The notes: generated from the letters alone by a model not told the origin. A stretch of 64,000 bases of DNA from Paludibacter sp. (GCA_028690665.1 JAQVAV010000003.1:186001-250000); one strand, 5' to 3'. Positions 1 through 8,888 are shown, counted from the first letter of the stretch. Made by a program: numbers and translations.

Positions 1-408
1 ATCATCAAGTTTACATGAAGGATCGAAAGCAATTCCGGCCTCAGTTGTATTTGAAATTACAAAACGAATTTCGGGTTGTTCTGCTAGTTTCAGGTATTCG
101 TCAAATTGAGAATAAGGGTTCAGAGCTCGGCTGATAACATCTATAAGGTCGATACTGTTTACAGTCTCGCCTTTATCCAATCCCTGAAGATTTACATGAT
201 AAAGTCCGTTCTGTTCGTTCAGCACATCAATCATACCGGTTGGAAGTGGCTGCACAATAACAACGCTTGAATTAAAATCAGCTTTCTTGTTCATGTTATA
301 GACCATCCAATCAATGAATGCTCTTAAAAAATTACCCTCACCAAACTGAATAATACGTTCGGGATACTTAGTCGAAATGTTGGCTGAAGCTCTGTTTAAT
401 CTTTCCAT
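1..408 (-). CDS. uxaB: Tagaturonate reductase (altronate oxidoreductase), N-terminal part; runs off the left edge
   Basis: The 136 visible N-terminal residues match UxaB, which interconverts tagaturonate and altronate with NAD(H) in the cytoplasmic galacturonate pathway (EC 1.1.1.58). Diagnostic stretches are [14 protein letters not shown] near residues 18-31, the nucleotide-binding start of this mannitol-dehydrogenase-type family, then [27 protein letters not shown] and [10 protein letters not shown]. The start is the ATG at 406-408; no good Shine-Dalgarno is visible, as usual in this phylum. The C-terminal two thirds lie outside the window, so intactness cannot be judged. The upstream 525-base gap holds two inverted repeats that might be operators. 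The general mannitol-dehydrogenase family is the main alternative, but the N-terminus is specific for UxaB. Confidence 0.93.
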   Translation of the reverse strand, partial: MERLNRASANISTKYPERIIQFGEGNFLRAFIDWMVYNMNKKADFNSSVVIVQPLPTGMIDVLNEQNGLYHVNLQGLDKGETVNSIDLIDVISRALNPYSQFDEYLKLAEQPEIRFVISNTTEAGIAFDPSCKLDD

Positions 409-530
409 AAATAAAAATAATTAAGTATATATTATAAAAATTTTAATTCGGACACAATAACATTAACAGCAAACGCAATAACGTTCACCCAAAATCAAAA
501 ATTCGAGTTATTTTTTGAAGCAACACGCAT

Positions 531-563
531 ATTTATGCAAAAAGTAGATATTCTTGCATAAAT
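531..563. promoter_or_regulatory. 10-bp inverted repeat, possible operator upstream of uxaB
   Basis: The arms ATTTATGCAA (531-540) and TTGCATAAAT (554-563) are exact reverse complements separated by 13 bases. The repeat lies 123 bases upstream of the uxaB start. No T-tract follows on either side, so a terminator is unlikely. Binding by a sugar-acid regulator is only an inference. Confidence 0.4.
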
Positions 564-651
564 ACAATATTTATAAAATATTAGATTTGGTTAGTTTCAA
601 TCGACTTGAGTTCGTATAAATCATTGAAAAATAGCGAACAAATACGAATGA

Positions 652-681
652 TGTATTTCTGTGTGCGCACACGGAAATACA
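652..681. repeat. 30-bp near-perfect palindrome
   Basis: The sequence is symmetric about 666/667, with core GTGTGCGCACAC (661-672) and arms TGTATTTC and GAAATACA. Only the pair 660/673 mismatches, and it would be a G-U pair in RNA. No T-run follows on either strand, so it does not look like an intrinsic terminator. It could bind a dimeric regulator or extrude as a cruciform. Confidence 0.6.
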
Positions 682-933
682 CGCGCAAAAATACAATAAT
701 ATTGTCGAATACAAAAATCCAATGAGGAATTCATAAAAAATTTTATTATAATAAAAAATAAAACAATAGTTAGAAATCGGAACACCTATAACCGCTAGAC
801 TGCCATAGGATATTTTAACACGCAACTTACGTCAAACAAAAGAAATAAATTTATATGGCTGGAAATAAGTAAATCCTGCGAACTTTATATTTCACATATT
901 TGTTTGTAGATAAAACTAAAAAATGAATGCAAT

Positions 934-1146
934 ATGAAAGCAAACATTGGTTCAACCGACAAATTAGTCCGTCTTGGATTAGCAATCGTTTTGATTGTTC
1001 TATTTTATAAAGAAGTTATAACCGGTACACTTGGCATTATCGGACTTGTAGTGGCTCTTTTATTAACCGTTACCAGTTTGATAAGTTTCTGTCCTCTTTA
1101 TCCGTTATTTAAAATTAACACAGCAAAGAAAAAAGAGAAGAAATAA
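934..1146 (+). CDS. Small inner-membrane protein, YgaP-type transmembrane domain (DUF2892-like)
   Basis: This 70-residue protein starts with the short basic segment MKANIGSTDKLVRLGLA, which resembles the opening of DUF2892/YgaP transmembrane-domain proteins. Two hydrophobic segments follow (about residues 14-24 and 31-52), then FCPLYPLF and a lysine-rich tail. The NxGxxDxxxR opening and the CPLY motif after the second helix are typical of the family. In YgaP this domain anchors a rhodanese, but here it stands alone. Its role is unknown and it has no operon partner in the window. The fold-back repeat at 1187-1354 lies just downstream and may end its transcript. Confidence 0.8.
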   Translation: MKANIGSTDKLVRLGLAIVLIVLFYKEVITGTLGIIGLVVALLLTVTSLISFCPLYPLFKINTAKKKEKK

Positions 1147-1186
1147 ATTTTCTAAAATGCAGTTGTTCAATTTGGTTGAAAAGAAA

Positions 1187-1354
1187 TAAGAGGGTGTCTC
1201 AAAAGAAAGAAGAACACAAATTTCGCAAATAAACGCAAATTTTTACAAATCATAATTATTTCTATTTCAATAATATATTAAATTTATTAATCTGTTTTAT
1301 TTGTGAAAATTTGCGAAATTTGCGTTCAAAATTCTCTTTTTGGACACCCTCTTA
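1187..1354. repeat. Fold-back intergenic repeat, copy A (MITE-like or bidirectional terminator)
   Basis: The ends form a perfect 12-bp inverted repeat, TAAGAGGGTGTC (1187-1198) and GACACCCTCTTA (1343-1354). Inside, each arm carries a related stretch rich in AACACAAATTTCGCAAAT-like sequence, so about 50 bases per side can pair around an AT-rich centre. It encodes nothing. It sits between convergent genes, 5 bases from the stop of the acyl-CoA synthetase gene. A diverged relative lies at 49818-49966. Confidence 0.7.
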
Positions 1355-1359
1355 TTATT

Positions 1360-3015
1360 TTATTTGACCCTTATCGGTTTTGTGTAAAGAAATCTTTTGA
1401 TTTTTTGAGACGCAGTTTTCTCAAAAGGGACTTCCATAATGTCCACTCGTTTCAATTGGGATACTTTATTTAACTTTAAATTCAATTCCTTTGTAAAATT
1501 AGATCTCCACTCATAATATTTTTCGGTTTTTTCTTCAACAATTGTCTTGATATGTTCAATATTTTTTTCAAGGGATTCTATATCGAGTATAACTTTAGCA
1601 ACTAAGAACCCATCTTCTTCAATAACAAGGGATTCAGACACATACTGATTATTATTAATTATCGATTCAATATCCTCAGGATAAATATTTTCACCACTTG
1701 CACCTAAAATCATATTTTTCAATCTGCCTTTGATATACAAACGGTTCTTTTTATCTAATTTACCGTAATCACCTGTTTTAAACCAACCATCCTGCGTTAA
1801 AACATCAAAAGTTGCATTCTGATTTTTATAATATTCCCTCATCACATTAGGGCCTTTAGCCCAAATCTCCCCTACTCCTTTTTTGTCTGGATTATCAATT
1901 TTCACGGTTACTCCCTCAAGCGGAAATCCCGTAGACTGTAATTTTGTTTGATGGGGAGCTGCACCGGCAATCAAAGGAGCCGTTTCTGTAAGTCCGTAGC
2001 CAATGGCATAGGGGAAACCAGCTTCTTTTAAAAAACGTTCTACCCGGGCATCTAATTTAGCTCCACCGATACCAAAAAATTTTAATCTTCCCCCAAAAGT
2101 TTCTTTCAATTTTTTGCCGGCAATGTGATGAATTAAAATACGGAAAAACGAAGTTTTATAAATCGCTCTGCTTAACGGTGATTTGCTAAATTTCGATTTA
2201 ACCTGGCTTTTATAAAGTTTTTCCATGATTAATGGCACCGAAAGCATCATCGTAGGCCTGATAGTTGCCATAGCAGGAATTAAACTACTTGCTGTAGGTG
2301 GTTTTTCCAAAAAGTTAATCGAAGCTCCGTACATGATCGGATACAACATACCTATCGAATTCTCATAAGTATGTGATAATGGCAAAAATGAAAGGAAGAC
2401 ATCACTATGGTCTATCGGAAAAATGCTAAACGATTTTGAGGCCACAAACGTAATATTCTTTTGGGTCAAAACCACTCCTTTAGGCCTGCCTGTAGTTCCC
2501 GAGGTATAAATAATAGCAGCAACATCCTCCTCTTTCACCAAATATGAATTTACTTCGGACAATGTTAGTTTCTGAGTTATTTCTCCTGAAATCAAACTAA
2601 AATCGTTTACCAAAATTTTAGCTTCTAGTGCAGGAAGTTCAAGTTCTTCAACTCTTGGTCTCAATTTATTACTTACAACAAGCACTTTACATTCTGAATG
2701 CAACAATACATTTTCAACTTCCTGCCGGGTAAAATCAGGTAATATCGGAACAATCACCAAACCTTTAGCCACAGCTGCAAAATAGGCAATGACCCAATTG
2801 GGCATATTTTGGCTAAACAAGGCTATTTTATCTCCGGGTTTTAACCCTATTGAATAATATAATAATGAAACCTCATCTACTTTTTTTCCCAACTCACCAT
2901 AAGTCAGGGAATTACCATTAACAAAAGAGACAGCAGGATATGAAGTAAATTTAGAAACGGAATTATCGATTAGTTCCCTCAGAGTCAAACTTCTGAGCTC
3001 AATTTTTCTATACAT
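1360..3015 (-). CDS. AMP-dependent synthetase, long-chain fatty-acid-CoA ligase family
   Basis: The 551-residue protein belongs to the ANL superfamily, which adenylates a carboxylic acid and transfers it to CoA. Visible motifs are the phosphate-binding loop IIYTSGTTGRPKGVV (about residues 166-180), the YGLTETAP motif, the GDYGKLDKKNRLYIKGR stretch containing the conserved Asp and Arg, and a C-terminal catalytic lysine in TASQKIKRFL. Length is near that of short bacterial FadD-type ligases. A CAAAGATA promoter element lies 41 bases upstream of the start. A paralogue of similar layout lies at 60244-61980. The exact acyl substrate cannot be read from sequence; acyl-ACP or aromatic-acid ligation are alternatives. 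Confidence 0.88.
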   Translation of the reverse strand: MYRKIELRSLTLRELIDNSVSKFTSYPAVSFVNGNSLTYGELGKKVDEVSLLYYSIGLKPGDKIALFSQNMPNWVIAYFAAVAKGLVIVPILPDFTRQEVENVLLHSECKVLVVSNKLRPRVEELELPALEAKILVNDFSLISGEITQKLTLSEVNSYLVKEEDVAAIIYTSGTTGRPKGVVLTQKNITFVASKSFSIFPIDHSDVFLSFLPLSHTYENSIGMLYPIMYGASINFLEKPPTASSLIPAMATIRPTMMLSVPLIMEKLYKSQVKSKFSKSPLSRAIYKTSFFRILIHHIAGKKLKETFGGRLKFFGIGGAKLDARVERFLKEAGFPYAIGYGLTETAPLIAGAAPHQTKLQSTGFPLEGVTVKIDNPDKKGVGEIWAKGPNVMREYYKNQNATFDVLTQDGWFKTGDYGKLDKKNRLYIKGRLKNMILGASGENIYPEDIESIINNNQYVSESLVIEEDGFLVAKVILDIESLEKNIEHIKTIVEEKTEKYYEWRSNFTKELNLKLNKVSQLKRVDIMEVPFEKTASQKIKRFLYTKPIRVK

Positions 3016-3055
3016 TCGTTGCGTTTTTCAAATATTTATTGTCAGTAAAAACGTG

Positions 3056-3063
3056 CAAAGATA
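3056..3063 (-). promoter_or_regulatory. Bacteroidota -7 promoter element (TATCTTTG) for the acyl-CoA synthetase
   Basis: CAAAGATA on the plus strand is TATCTTTG on the minus strand and matches the TAnnTTTG consensus. It is 41 bases upstream of the start at 3015, in the gap after the RsmI-like gene, so the synthetase need not depend on read-through. Confidence 0.6.
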
Positions 3064-3106
3064 GAAATAGTTTTTCAAACATGCACAAATAAAATAAAAA
3101 TGTGCA

Positions 3107-3808
3107 CTATTTATATAATATAAAAATGCATGGCCGTTTGTTCAAATCCGGCAAATTATTTTTCCAGTTTTTAAGTGTTTTTGTTTTGATATATTCTGTA
3201 CCAAGTGTAATATCTGCGGCAATACACAATTGGGTATTGGGCTGACAACAATTAAGAATATCATGGAGCATTTTCATATTACGATACGGAGTTTCAATAA
3301 AAATCTGGGACTGGCTCTCAGCGTATACCCGATTTTCAAGTTTTTTCAACATTTTTGAACGATCGTTAGGCTGAATAGGCAAATAACCGTTAAAGGCAAA
3401 ACTCTGTCCGTTAAATCCGGAAGCCATCAATGCTAATAAAATAGAAGATGGCCCCACCAGCGGAATCACCCTGAAATTATTATTCTGAGCAATGGCTACC
3501 ACATCAGCTCCCGGATCTGCAATAGCCGGACAGCCTGCTTCTGAAATAACTCCCATATCATTGCCGGCCTGCATAGGTTTCAAAAACGTACTTATTTCTT
3601 CCGGAGAAGTATGTTTATTCAAAACAAAAAAAGTCAGATCATCAATTACAATCTCAGAGTTAACTTTTTTCAGAAATCGCCGGGCTGTTCTGACATCTTC
3701 AACAATAAAATATTTTAATTCGGTAATTATCGTTGAGTTTTGTACCGGTAAAATATAATTTAAATCGGTCTCACCCAAGCTTGTCGGAATAAGATATAAT
3801 GCAGACAT
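3107..3808 (-). CDS. RsmI-like SAM-dependent methyltransferase (tetrapyrrole-methylase fold)
   Basis: The 233-residue protein has the RsmI/tetrapyrrole-methylase layout: LYLIPTSLGE at the N-terminus, VEDVRTARRFLK near residues 36-47 where RsmI has EDTR, then GVISEAGCPAIADPG near 86-100 and PLVGPSSILLALMASGF near 115-131, which build the SAM pocket. RsmI 2'-O-methylates C1402 of 16S rRNA. This protein is shorter than the usual RsmI of about 280 residues and has weaker motifs (GETD for GNLxD), so it may be a Bacteroidota paralogue with another target. It starts 2 bases after the ABC-F stop, so the two are probably co-transcribed. Confidence 0.78.
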   Translation of the reverse strand: MSALYLIPTSLGETDLNYILPVQNSTIITELKYFIVEDVRTARRFLKKVNSEIVIDDLTFFVLNKHTSPEEISTFLKPMQAGNDMGVISEAGCPAIADPGADVVAIAQNNNFRVIPLVGPSSILLALMASGFNGQSFAFNGYLPIQPNDRSKMLKKLENRVYAESQSQIFIETPYRNMKMLHDILNCCQPNTQLCIAADITLGTEYIKTKTLKNWKNNLPDLNKRPCIFILYK

Positions 3809-3810
3809 TT

Positions 3811-5757
3811 TTAATCGAATTCGTTTTTTAATGATTCAAGTTCTTCACAAAGTATTTCCCATTCATACATCCGATGTTCCAGTTCCCGTTGTTTCTTTTG
3901 ATATAATATGATAAATTCAGGGTCCGAAGCCTTTTGAGGGTTTTCCAATTCCTTATTCATCTCATCTATCCCGGCTTCCATAACAAAAATTTGTTTTTCC
4001 GCTTCCTCTACCTCTCTTTCTGCCTTACGAATTTTTTTACTATGTTCCTTTCTGGCTTCATAACTCAGTTTATTTTCTGAGACAACTTTTTCCTTTTCGG
4101 CTACATTCGCGGTTTTCTGTGGCTGATTTATCTCCAATTCACGCAAACTATCCATCTTTTTATGTTGCAAGAAATCGTAGATTCCCCCCAAATGTTCACG
4201 TACCTTTTTATTGGAAAATTCATATACCTTCGTTACCAAACCATCCAAAAACTCACGATCATGCGAAACTACAATTACAGTTCCGTCAAAAGATTTTATG
4301 GCTTCTTTCAACACATCCTTCGAACGCATATCCAAATGATTTGTAGGTTCGTCGAGAATCAGCAAATTGACTGGATCAAGTAACAAACGAATCATAGCAA
4401 GCCGACTCCGTTCTCCACCCGAGAGTACTTTTACTTTTTTATCAGAAGCCTCACCTCCAAACATAAATGCTCCCAAGATATCCCTTATCTTAGTACGAAT
4501 ATCGCCAACGGCGGCATAATCAACAGTTTCGAAAACAGTCAGATTTTCATCTAACAGAGAAGCTTGATTTTGAGCAAAATATCCAATTTTTACATTATGT
4601 CCAAGCTTCAATTTTCCCGAATACTCAATTTCATTCATAATACACTTTACAAGTGTAGATTTACCTTCTCCGTTTCGTCCGACAAAAGCCACTTTTTCGC
4701 CCCGATTTATAATCATAGCAATATCATCCAACACTAAGTGGTTGCCGTAAGTTTTGGAAAGATGTTCAATTTCAACCGGAATTATACCCGAATGAACCGT
4801 TGTTTGAAATTTAAGATTCAATCGGGAAGTATCTTCCAAATCCACTTCCAGCCGTTCTAACTTTTCAAGTTGTTTTATTCTCGATTGCACCTGAACCGAT
4901 TTAGTTGCTTTATAACGAAATCTCTCAATAAAATCTTCGGTTTCCTGAATCATCTTTTGTTGATTCTCGTAGGCACGCACCTGCTGTTCATGTCTTTCTT
5001 TACGCAACTGAACATATTTCGAATAATTCACATTATAATCGTAAATTTTCCCCAGAGAAATTTCAATTGTTCTGTTAGTTACAGCATCGATAAAAGCCCT
5101 ATCATGCGAAACCAGAATAACCGCACTACCGGAAGAAATAAGAAAACTCTCCAGCCATTGAATAGATTCAATATCTAAATGGTTTGTCGGTTCATCAAGC
5201 AATAAAACATCCGGACGTTGTAACAGAATCTTAGCAAGTTCAATACGCATACGCCAACCTCCGCTAAATTCCGAACACTGACGTTGAAAATCAGTTCTCT
5301 CGAATCCCAGACCGATTAACGTTTTTTCTATTTCAGCATAAAAATTACCATTACCTATAATTTGAAGATGTTCGTTTGCATGAGCAAGTTTGTCAATCAG
5401 TGCATGATAGCCGGGCGAATCATAATCAGTTCTTTCAGCTAGTTCCTGACTCATTTTTTCAATTTCGGCTTGCAACTCTGTTATATGTTCAAATGCTTTT
5501 TCAGCTTCTTCTGTAACGGTTGTACCTTCGTTATGAATCATGTGCTGAGGCAAATAACCAATAGTCAAATCTTTAGGCATGGAAATATGCCCTTTGGTTG
5601 GCTGTAACTTCCCCGCAAAAATTTTCAGCATAGTGGTTTTTCCCGCTCCATTTTTCCCCACAAGGGCAATTTTGTCCTTTGGATTTACAAGAAAACTTAT
5701 TTCATCGAATAATGGCGAACCTCCAAATTCAACCGTGAGTTGTTCGACTGAGATCAT
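3811..5757 (-). CDS. ABC-F family ATP-binding protein
   Basis: The 648-residue protein has two ABC ATPase domains in one chain and no membrane segments, the ABC-F architecture. Domain 1 shows Walker A GKNGAGKTT (about residues 34-42), signature FSGGWRMRIELA and Walker B VLLLDEPTNHLD. Domain 2 shows GRNGEGKST (about 357-365), LSGGERSRLAM and LLILDEPTNHLD. The charged linker between domains and the C-terminal coiled coil (about 560-648) fit the Uup/YdiF type. ABC-F proteins act on the ribosome in translation or antibiotic protection. Which subfamily this is cannot be told by eye. It leads a two-gene operon with the RsmI-like gene, consistent with a ribosome-related role. Confidence 0.9.
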   Translation of the reverse strand: MISVEQLTVEFGGSPLFDEISFLVNPKDKIALVGKNGAGKTTMLKIFAGKLQPTKGHISMPKDLTIGYLPQHMIHNEGTTVTEEAEKAFEHITELQAEIEKMSQELAERTDYDSPGYHALIDKLAHANEHLQIIGNGNFYAEIEKTLIGLGFERTDFQRQCSEFSGGWRMRIELAKILLQRPDVLLLDEPTNHLDIESIQWLESFLISSGSAVILVSHDRAFIDAVTNRTIEISLGKIYDYNVNYSKYVQLRKERHEQQVRAYENQQKMIQETEDFIERFRYKATKSVQVQSRIKQLEKLERLEVDLEDTSRLNLKFQTTVHSGIIPVEIEHLSKTYGNHLVLDDIAMIINRGEKVAFVGRNGEGKSTLVKCIMNEIEYSGKLKLGHNVKIGYFAQNQASLLDENLTVFETVDYAAVGDIRTKIRDILGAFMFGGEASDKKVKVLSGGERSRLAMIRLLLDPVNLLILDEPTNHLDMRSKDVLKEAIKSFDGTVIVVSHDREFLDGLVTKVYEFSNKKVREHLGGIYDFLQHKKMDSLRELEINQPQKTANVAEKEKVVSENKLSYEARKEHSKKIRKAEREVEEAEKQIFVMEAGIDEMNKELENPQKASDPEFIILYQKKQRELEHRMYEWEILCEELESLKNEFD

Positions 5758-5811
5758 TTAAAAAAAGGATTTTTATTAAATAGAAGCCATAAAAAACGGC
5801 TATAAAAAGAA

Positions 5812-6894
5812 TTATTGTTGCTGTTGATTATTTTTTCGGTCAACAACTCTCCACAAAATAAATGTAAGAATACAGGCCAAGATAAAATCAATTAAGACCA
5901 AATATCCTATGCCTAAATTTCGACAAAGTATGCCTATAAAGAGAAACACAATGCTGACTATCATTAAAACAAAAGTCACTTGTCTATGTTTTAAACCCGT
6001 TTTCAACAGCAGATGATGAATATGGTTTTTATCCGGATGAAACGGTGATACTCCGTTTTTTATTCTAGTAAGCATTACCCTCAAAGTATCAAACAGTGGC
6101 ACCATTAACAACGAAATTGCAACTGCCGGAGCTGAATTCACATGATAGTTAGCATAAATATCAACTGAATTTATTTCACAAAATTCAAAAACATATAAAG
6201 TAATCATATAACCCAGCAACAAAGATCCTGAATCCCCCATAAAAATCTTATTCCTTTTACCAAAGACATTGTATATGAAAAATACCGCCAAAGAACCGAC
6301 CATAGCATAAGCTGATGCCGAAAGATTTGGATAATCTGCTAATCCAAAATAGATCGCAAAAAAGATGGTGTATATAATTCCTAATCCTGAAGCGAGCCCA
6401 TCAACTCCATCAATCAAATTTAAAGCATTAATAATAACAATGAATACAAAAAATGAAAGTAAATAGCTCAAAAATTGCGGAATAAAATAAATTCCAAGGA
6501 ACCCATGTAAACTTGTCAAACGAATATCAGCCAAAACTATGAGAAAAAAAGCAGATACTAATTCACCTAATAGCTTCCATTTCACTTTAATATCAATCAG
6601 ATCATCCACAAACCCGACAATCAAAGTGATAATTATTCCCAAAATAATGTATTGTGATTTTGAAAACACATCAAAATTAAATATCAAGAGAGAAATAAAA
6701 AATGAAATAAAAATATTCAGCCCTCCGATATTAGGAACTAAACCAATATGGGATGTTCTTTTATTAGGCTTTACGACAAAATTTTTCTTTTTTGCAATAT
6801 TAATAACAACGGGCATGAAGCCCAGCCCGATTAAAAAAGAAACAATGGCAGTAAAATATGGAAACTGGCAAATTATATGAGTCAAACTATTCAT
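5812..6894 (-). CDS. Polyprenyl-phosphate sugar-1-phosphate transferase (WecA/MraY family)
   Basis: The 360-residue multi-spanning membrane protein belongs to glycosyltransferase family 4 in the MraY/WecA superfamily. It shows about ten hydrophobic segments, the paired aspartates in GFVDDLID (residues 97-98), NLIDGVDGLASG (about 159-170), the GDSGS loop and the cytoplasmic HPDKNHIHH motif near residue 285. Such enzymes move HexNAc-1-P from a UDP-sugar to undecaprenyl phosphate, the first step of O-antigen or exopolysaccharide units. It starts 15 bases after the CapD-like gene ends, so they form one operon. It is probably the initiating transferase for the polysaccharide made by this cluster. 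The C-terminal run of glutamines after the last helix is unremarkable. Confidence 0.9.
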   Translation of the reverse strand: MNSLTHIICQFPYFTAIVSFLIGLGFMPVVINIAKKKNFVVKPNKRTSHIGLVPNIGGLNIFISFFISLLIFNFDVFSKSQYIILGIIITLIVGFVDDLIDIKVKWKLLGELVSAFFLIVLADIRLTSLHGFLGIYFIPQFLSYLLSFFVFIVIINALNLIDGVDGLASGLGIIYTIFFAIYFGLADYPNLSASAYAMVGSLAVFFIYNVFGKRNKIFMGDSGSLLLGYMITLYVFEFCEINSVDIYANYHVNSAPAVAISLLMVPLFDTLRVMLTRIKNGVSPFHPDKNHIHHLLLKTGLKHRQVTFVLMIVSIVFLFIGILCRNLGIGYLVLIDFILACILTFILWRVVDRKNNQQQQ

Positions 6895-6909
6895 TACAAA
6901 ATCTAAATA

Positions 6910-8850
6910 TTACACATCTAATCTTTCAAATTGAGAGTTTTTACTTTTAAACTCAGGCACAATCCTCTTCATTTGCGATACAGTCAGAAAATTTTTACAC
7001 ATAGCGCTGTATTTTATCAACTCATCAATTTGTTCCGATACCACATCATATTCATATTCCTGAACTTTTGCAATCATAATTTTAGAATTATGGGTTTGTG
7101 TGGTTATTTCCTTTTGGTTCAACAATTCTTCATATAATTTTTCTCCTGGACGTAAGCCGGTATATTCAATTTTAATATCAACTTCAGGTGTAAAACCTGC
7201 CAAACGAATCATTTTCTTCGCCAAATTTACAATTTTCACCGGACTGCCCATATCAAATATATAAATTTCACCTCCATCTCCCATAACTCCGGCTTCCAGT
7301 ACAAGCATACAAGCTTCAGGAATAGTCATAAAATACCGGATAATTTCAGGATGAGTAACTGTTACCGGGCCACCTTTTTCTATCTGACTTTTAAATAATG
7401 GAATTACAGATCCATTGGAACCTAAAACATTTCCAAACCTTGTAGTGATAAATTTAGTTGTATTTTCTCTCTCTTTGTGAATTTTCCGGTTAAGTGACTG
7501 AACGTAAATTTCAGCAATACGTTTTGAAGCACCCATGACATTCGTTGGATTTACAGCCTTATCTGTCGAAACCATAACAAATCTTTGCACATCATACTTC
7601 ACAGCCAAATCTGCAAGTATCTTTGTCCCCTTTACATTAGCCTGAATACTTTCAACCGGATTATCTTCCATCAGCGGTACATGTTTATAAGCTGCAGCGT
7701 GATAGATGATATCCGGCCTGTACATATCCATCATGTAATCCATACGTTCTTTATTTCTTACATCTCCTATAAATACCGAAAAATTTTGATCTTCAAAACG
7801 TTCCTCAAGTTCCAACCTTAAATTGTGCATAGGTGATTCAGCCTGATCAAGTAAAACCACTAATTTAGGTTTGTATTTCAACACCTGTCTTATGATTTCA
7901 CTTCCTATGGAACCAGCAGCCCCTGTCACAAGAACTACTTTTGATTTTAAATGTTCTTCAATATTCTCTGTGGAGATACTAATTTTAGGCCTTTCCAATA
8001 AGTCTTCAATCTGAATTGATTTTATCTGCTTTACATCTGGAGTATTATTATTCCACACACTGACCGGAGGAAGGGTTAGCACAGACATATTATTGTTAAG
8101 AAAAATATCCAAATCTGTCTCAGGGTTAATTTCTTTCATTTTTAAAGGAGATACAATGACAGCTTTAGCTTTTTTTATCACTTTTTTTCTTAAAACATTC
8201 TCATCTAAATGATAAACCTTTACTCCCATAATCATTCGTTCGCTCGCCCCTTTATCATCATCAATAAACCCGACCAATTTGTATTGTACATCGTCTTTTC
8301 CAGATCTCAACACTTTTGCAATTCCCTCCGAAGCTGATTTCGTTCCATAAATCATAACAGGAGTAATATGTCTAATATTTTGAATCATAAAATCGAACAA
8401 CGATTTCACACCCAATCTTAAGAAAAACAAAAGGAGAAATGAAAATATAGCATAAAATACCAATGCCGAATAATTAAAAAGAACAATGTGATATATTTCC
8501 TCAGTCACAAAATTAACAATAGAAAGTAGTACAAAATTGGACACTACAGCCATCAATAATTTTGTGGCATCCACATATCCTGAGTATCTTAATACTCCTG
8601 AATAAGTATGAAAAAACCAAAAAAACAACAACTGGAAAACAAGTAATAAAATTATACGTTGTATAAATGAAAAAATACGAATATCCGGGGCCCCGGATAA
8701 GAGTCTAATCGAAAAATAGCTTGCCACATAATAAGCAAACACACAAAGAATTACATCTACAAGTAAAACAAACCAACGAGGTAAATAATTCAAAGAAGTG
8801 ATGTGTGAGAAAACATCTGTATTCTTTATAAAGCTGAAATTGTCTTTCAT
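6910..8850 (-). CDS. CapD/FlaA1-like nucleoside-diphosphate-sugar 4,6-dehydratase, membrane-anchored
   Basis: The 646-residue protein has four N-terminal transmembrane helices (about residues 24-160), a CoA-binding-like Rossmann domain, and a short-chain dehydrogenase domain starting at VVLVTGAAGSIGSEI near residue 306. The motif VSTDKAVNPTNVMGASKR carries Met where most SDRs have the catalytic Tyr, as known for WbpM/CapD enzymes with an S-M-K triad. WbpM-type enzymes convert UDP-GlcNAc to UDP-4-keto-6-deoxy sugar, a precursor of QuiNAc or FucNAc. It precedes the WecA-like transferase in one operon, which suggests that it makes the priming sugar. A CAAATATA promoter element lies 39 bases upstream. 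Confidence 0.9.
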   Translation of the reverse strand: MKDNFSFIKNTDVFSHITSLNYLPRWFVLLVDVILCVFAYYVASYFSIRLLSGAPDIRIFSFIQRIILLLVFQLLFFWFFHTYSGVLRYSGYVDATKLLMAVVSNFVLLSIVNFVTEEIYHIVLFNYSALVFYAIFSFLLLFFLRLGVKSLFDFMIQNIRHITPVMIYGTKSASEGIAKVLRSGKDDVQYKLVGFIDDDKGASERMIMGVKVYHLDENVLRKKVIKKAKAVIVSPLKMKEINPETDLDIFLNNNMSVLTLPPVSVWNNNTPDVKQIKSIQIEDLLERPKISISTENIEEHLKSKVVLVTGAAGSIGSEIIRQVLKYKPKLVVLLDQAESPMHNLRLELEERFEDQNFSVFIGDVRNKERMDYMMDMYRPDIIYHAAAYKHVPLMEDNPVESIQANVKGTKILADLAVKYDVQRFVMVSTDKAVNPTNVMGASKRIAEIYVQSLNRKIHKERENTTKFITTRFGNVLGSNGSVIPLFKSQIEKGGPVTVTHPEIIRYFMTIPEACMLVLEAGVMGDGGEIYIFDMGSPVKIVNLAKKMIRLAGFTPEVDIKIEYTGLRPGEKLYEELLNQKEITTQTHNSKIMIAKVQEYEYDVVSEQIDELIKYSAMCKNFLTVSQMKRIVPEFKSKNSQFERLDV

Positions 8851-8888
8851 TTTTCCAGATTTATTAGTATAGAGTATATTTTAAAGTG

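Larger units (their letters stand above)
409..933. other. Long intergenic region between uxaB and the small membrane protein
   Basis: No convincing gene is seen here. An 84-codon minus frame at 571-825 has no family resemblance and strongly AT-biased codons. The region holds a 10-bp inverted repeat (531-540 with 554-563) and a 30-bp near-perfect palindrome (652-681), listed separately. A CAAAAATA sequence at 686-693 fits the minus-strand -7 motif, but it is about 280 bases from uxaB, so its use is uncertain. Confidence 0.6.

Noticed and set aside
571-825. 84-codon minus-strand open frame in the uxaB upstream gap
   Set aside because: It overlaps the 30-bp palindrome, uses AT-driven codons, matches no family I know and has no promoter or neighbour that supports it.
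5758-5811. Hairpin AGCCGTTTTTTATGGCT after the WecA-like gene as a terminator
   Set aside because: The stem is only four to five pairs and the surrounding AT-rich DNA gives many such structures.
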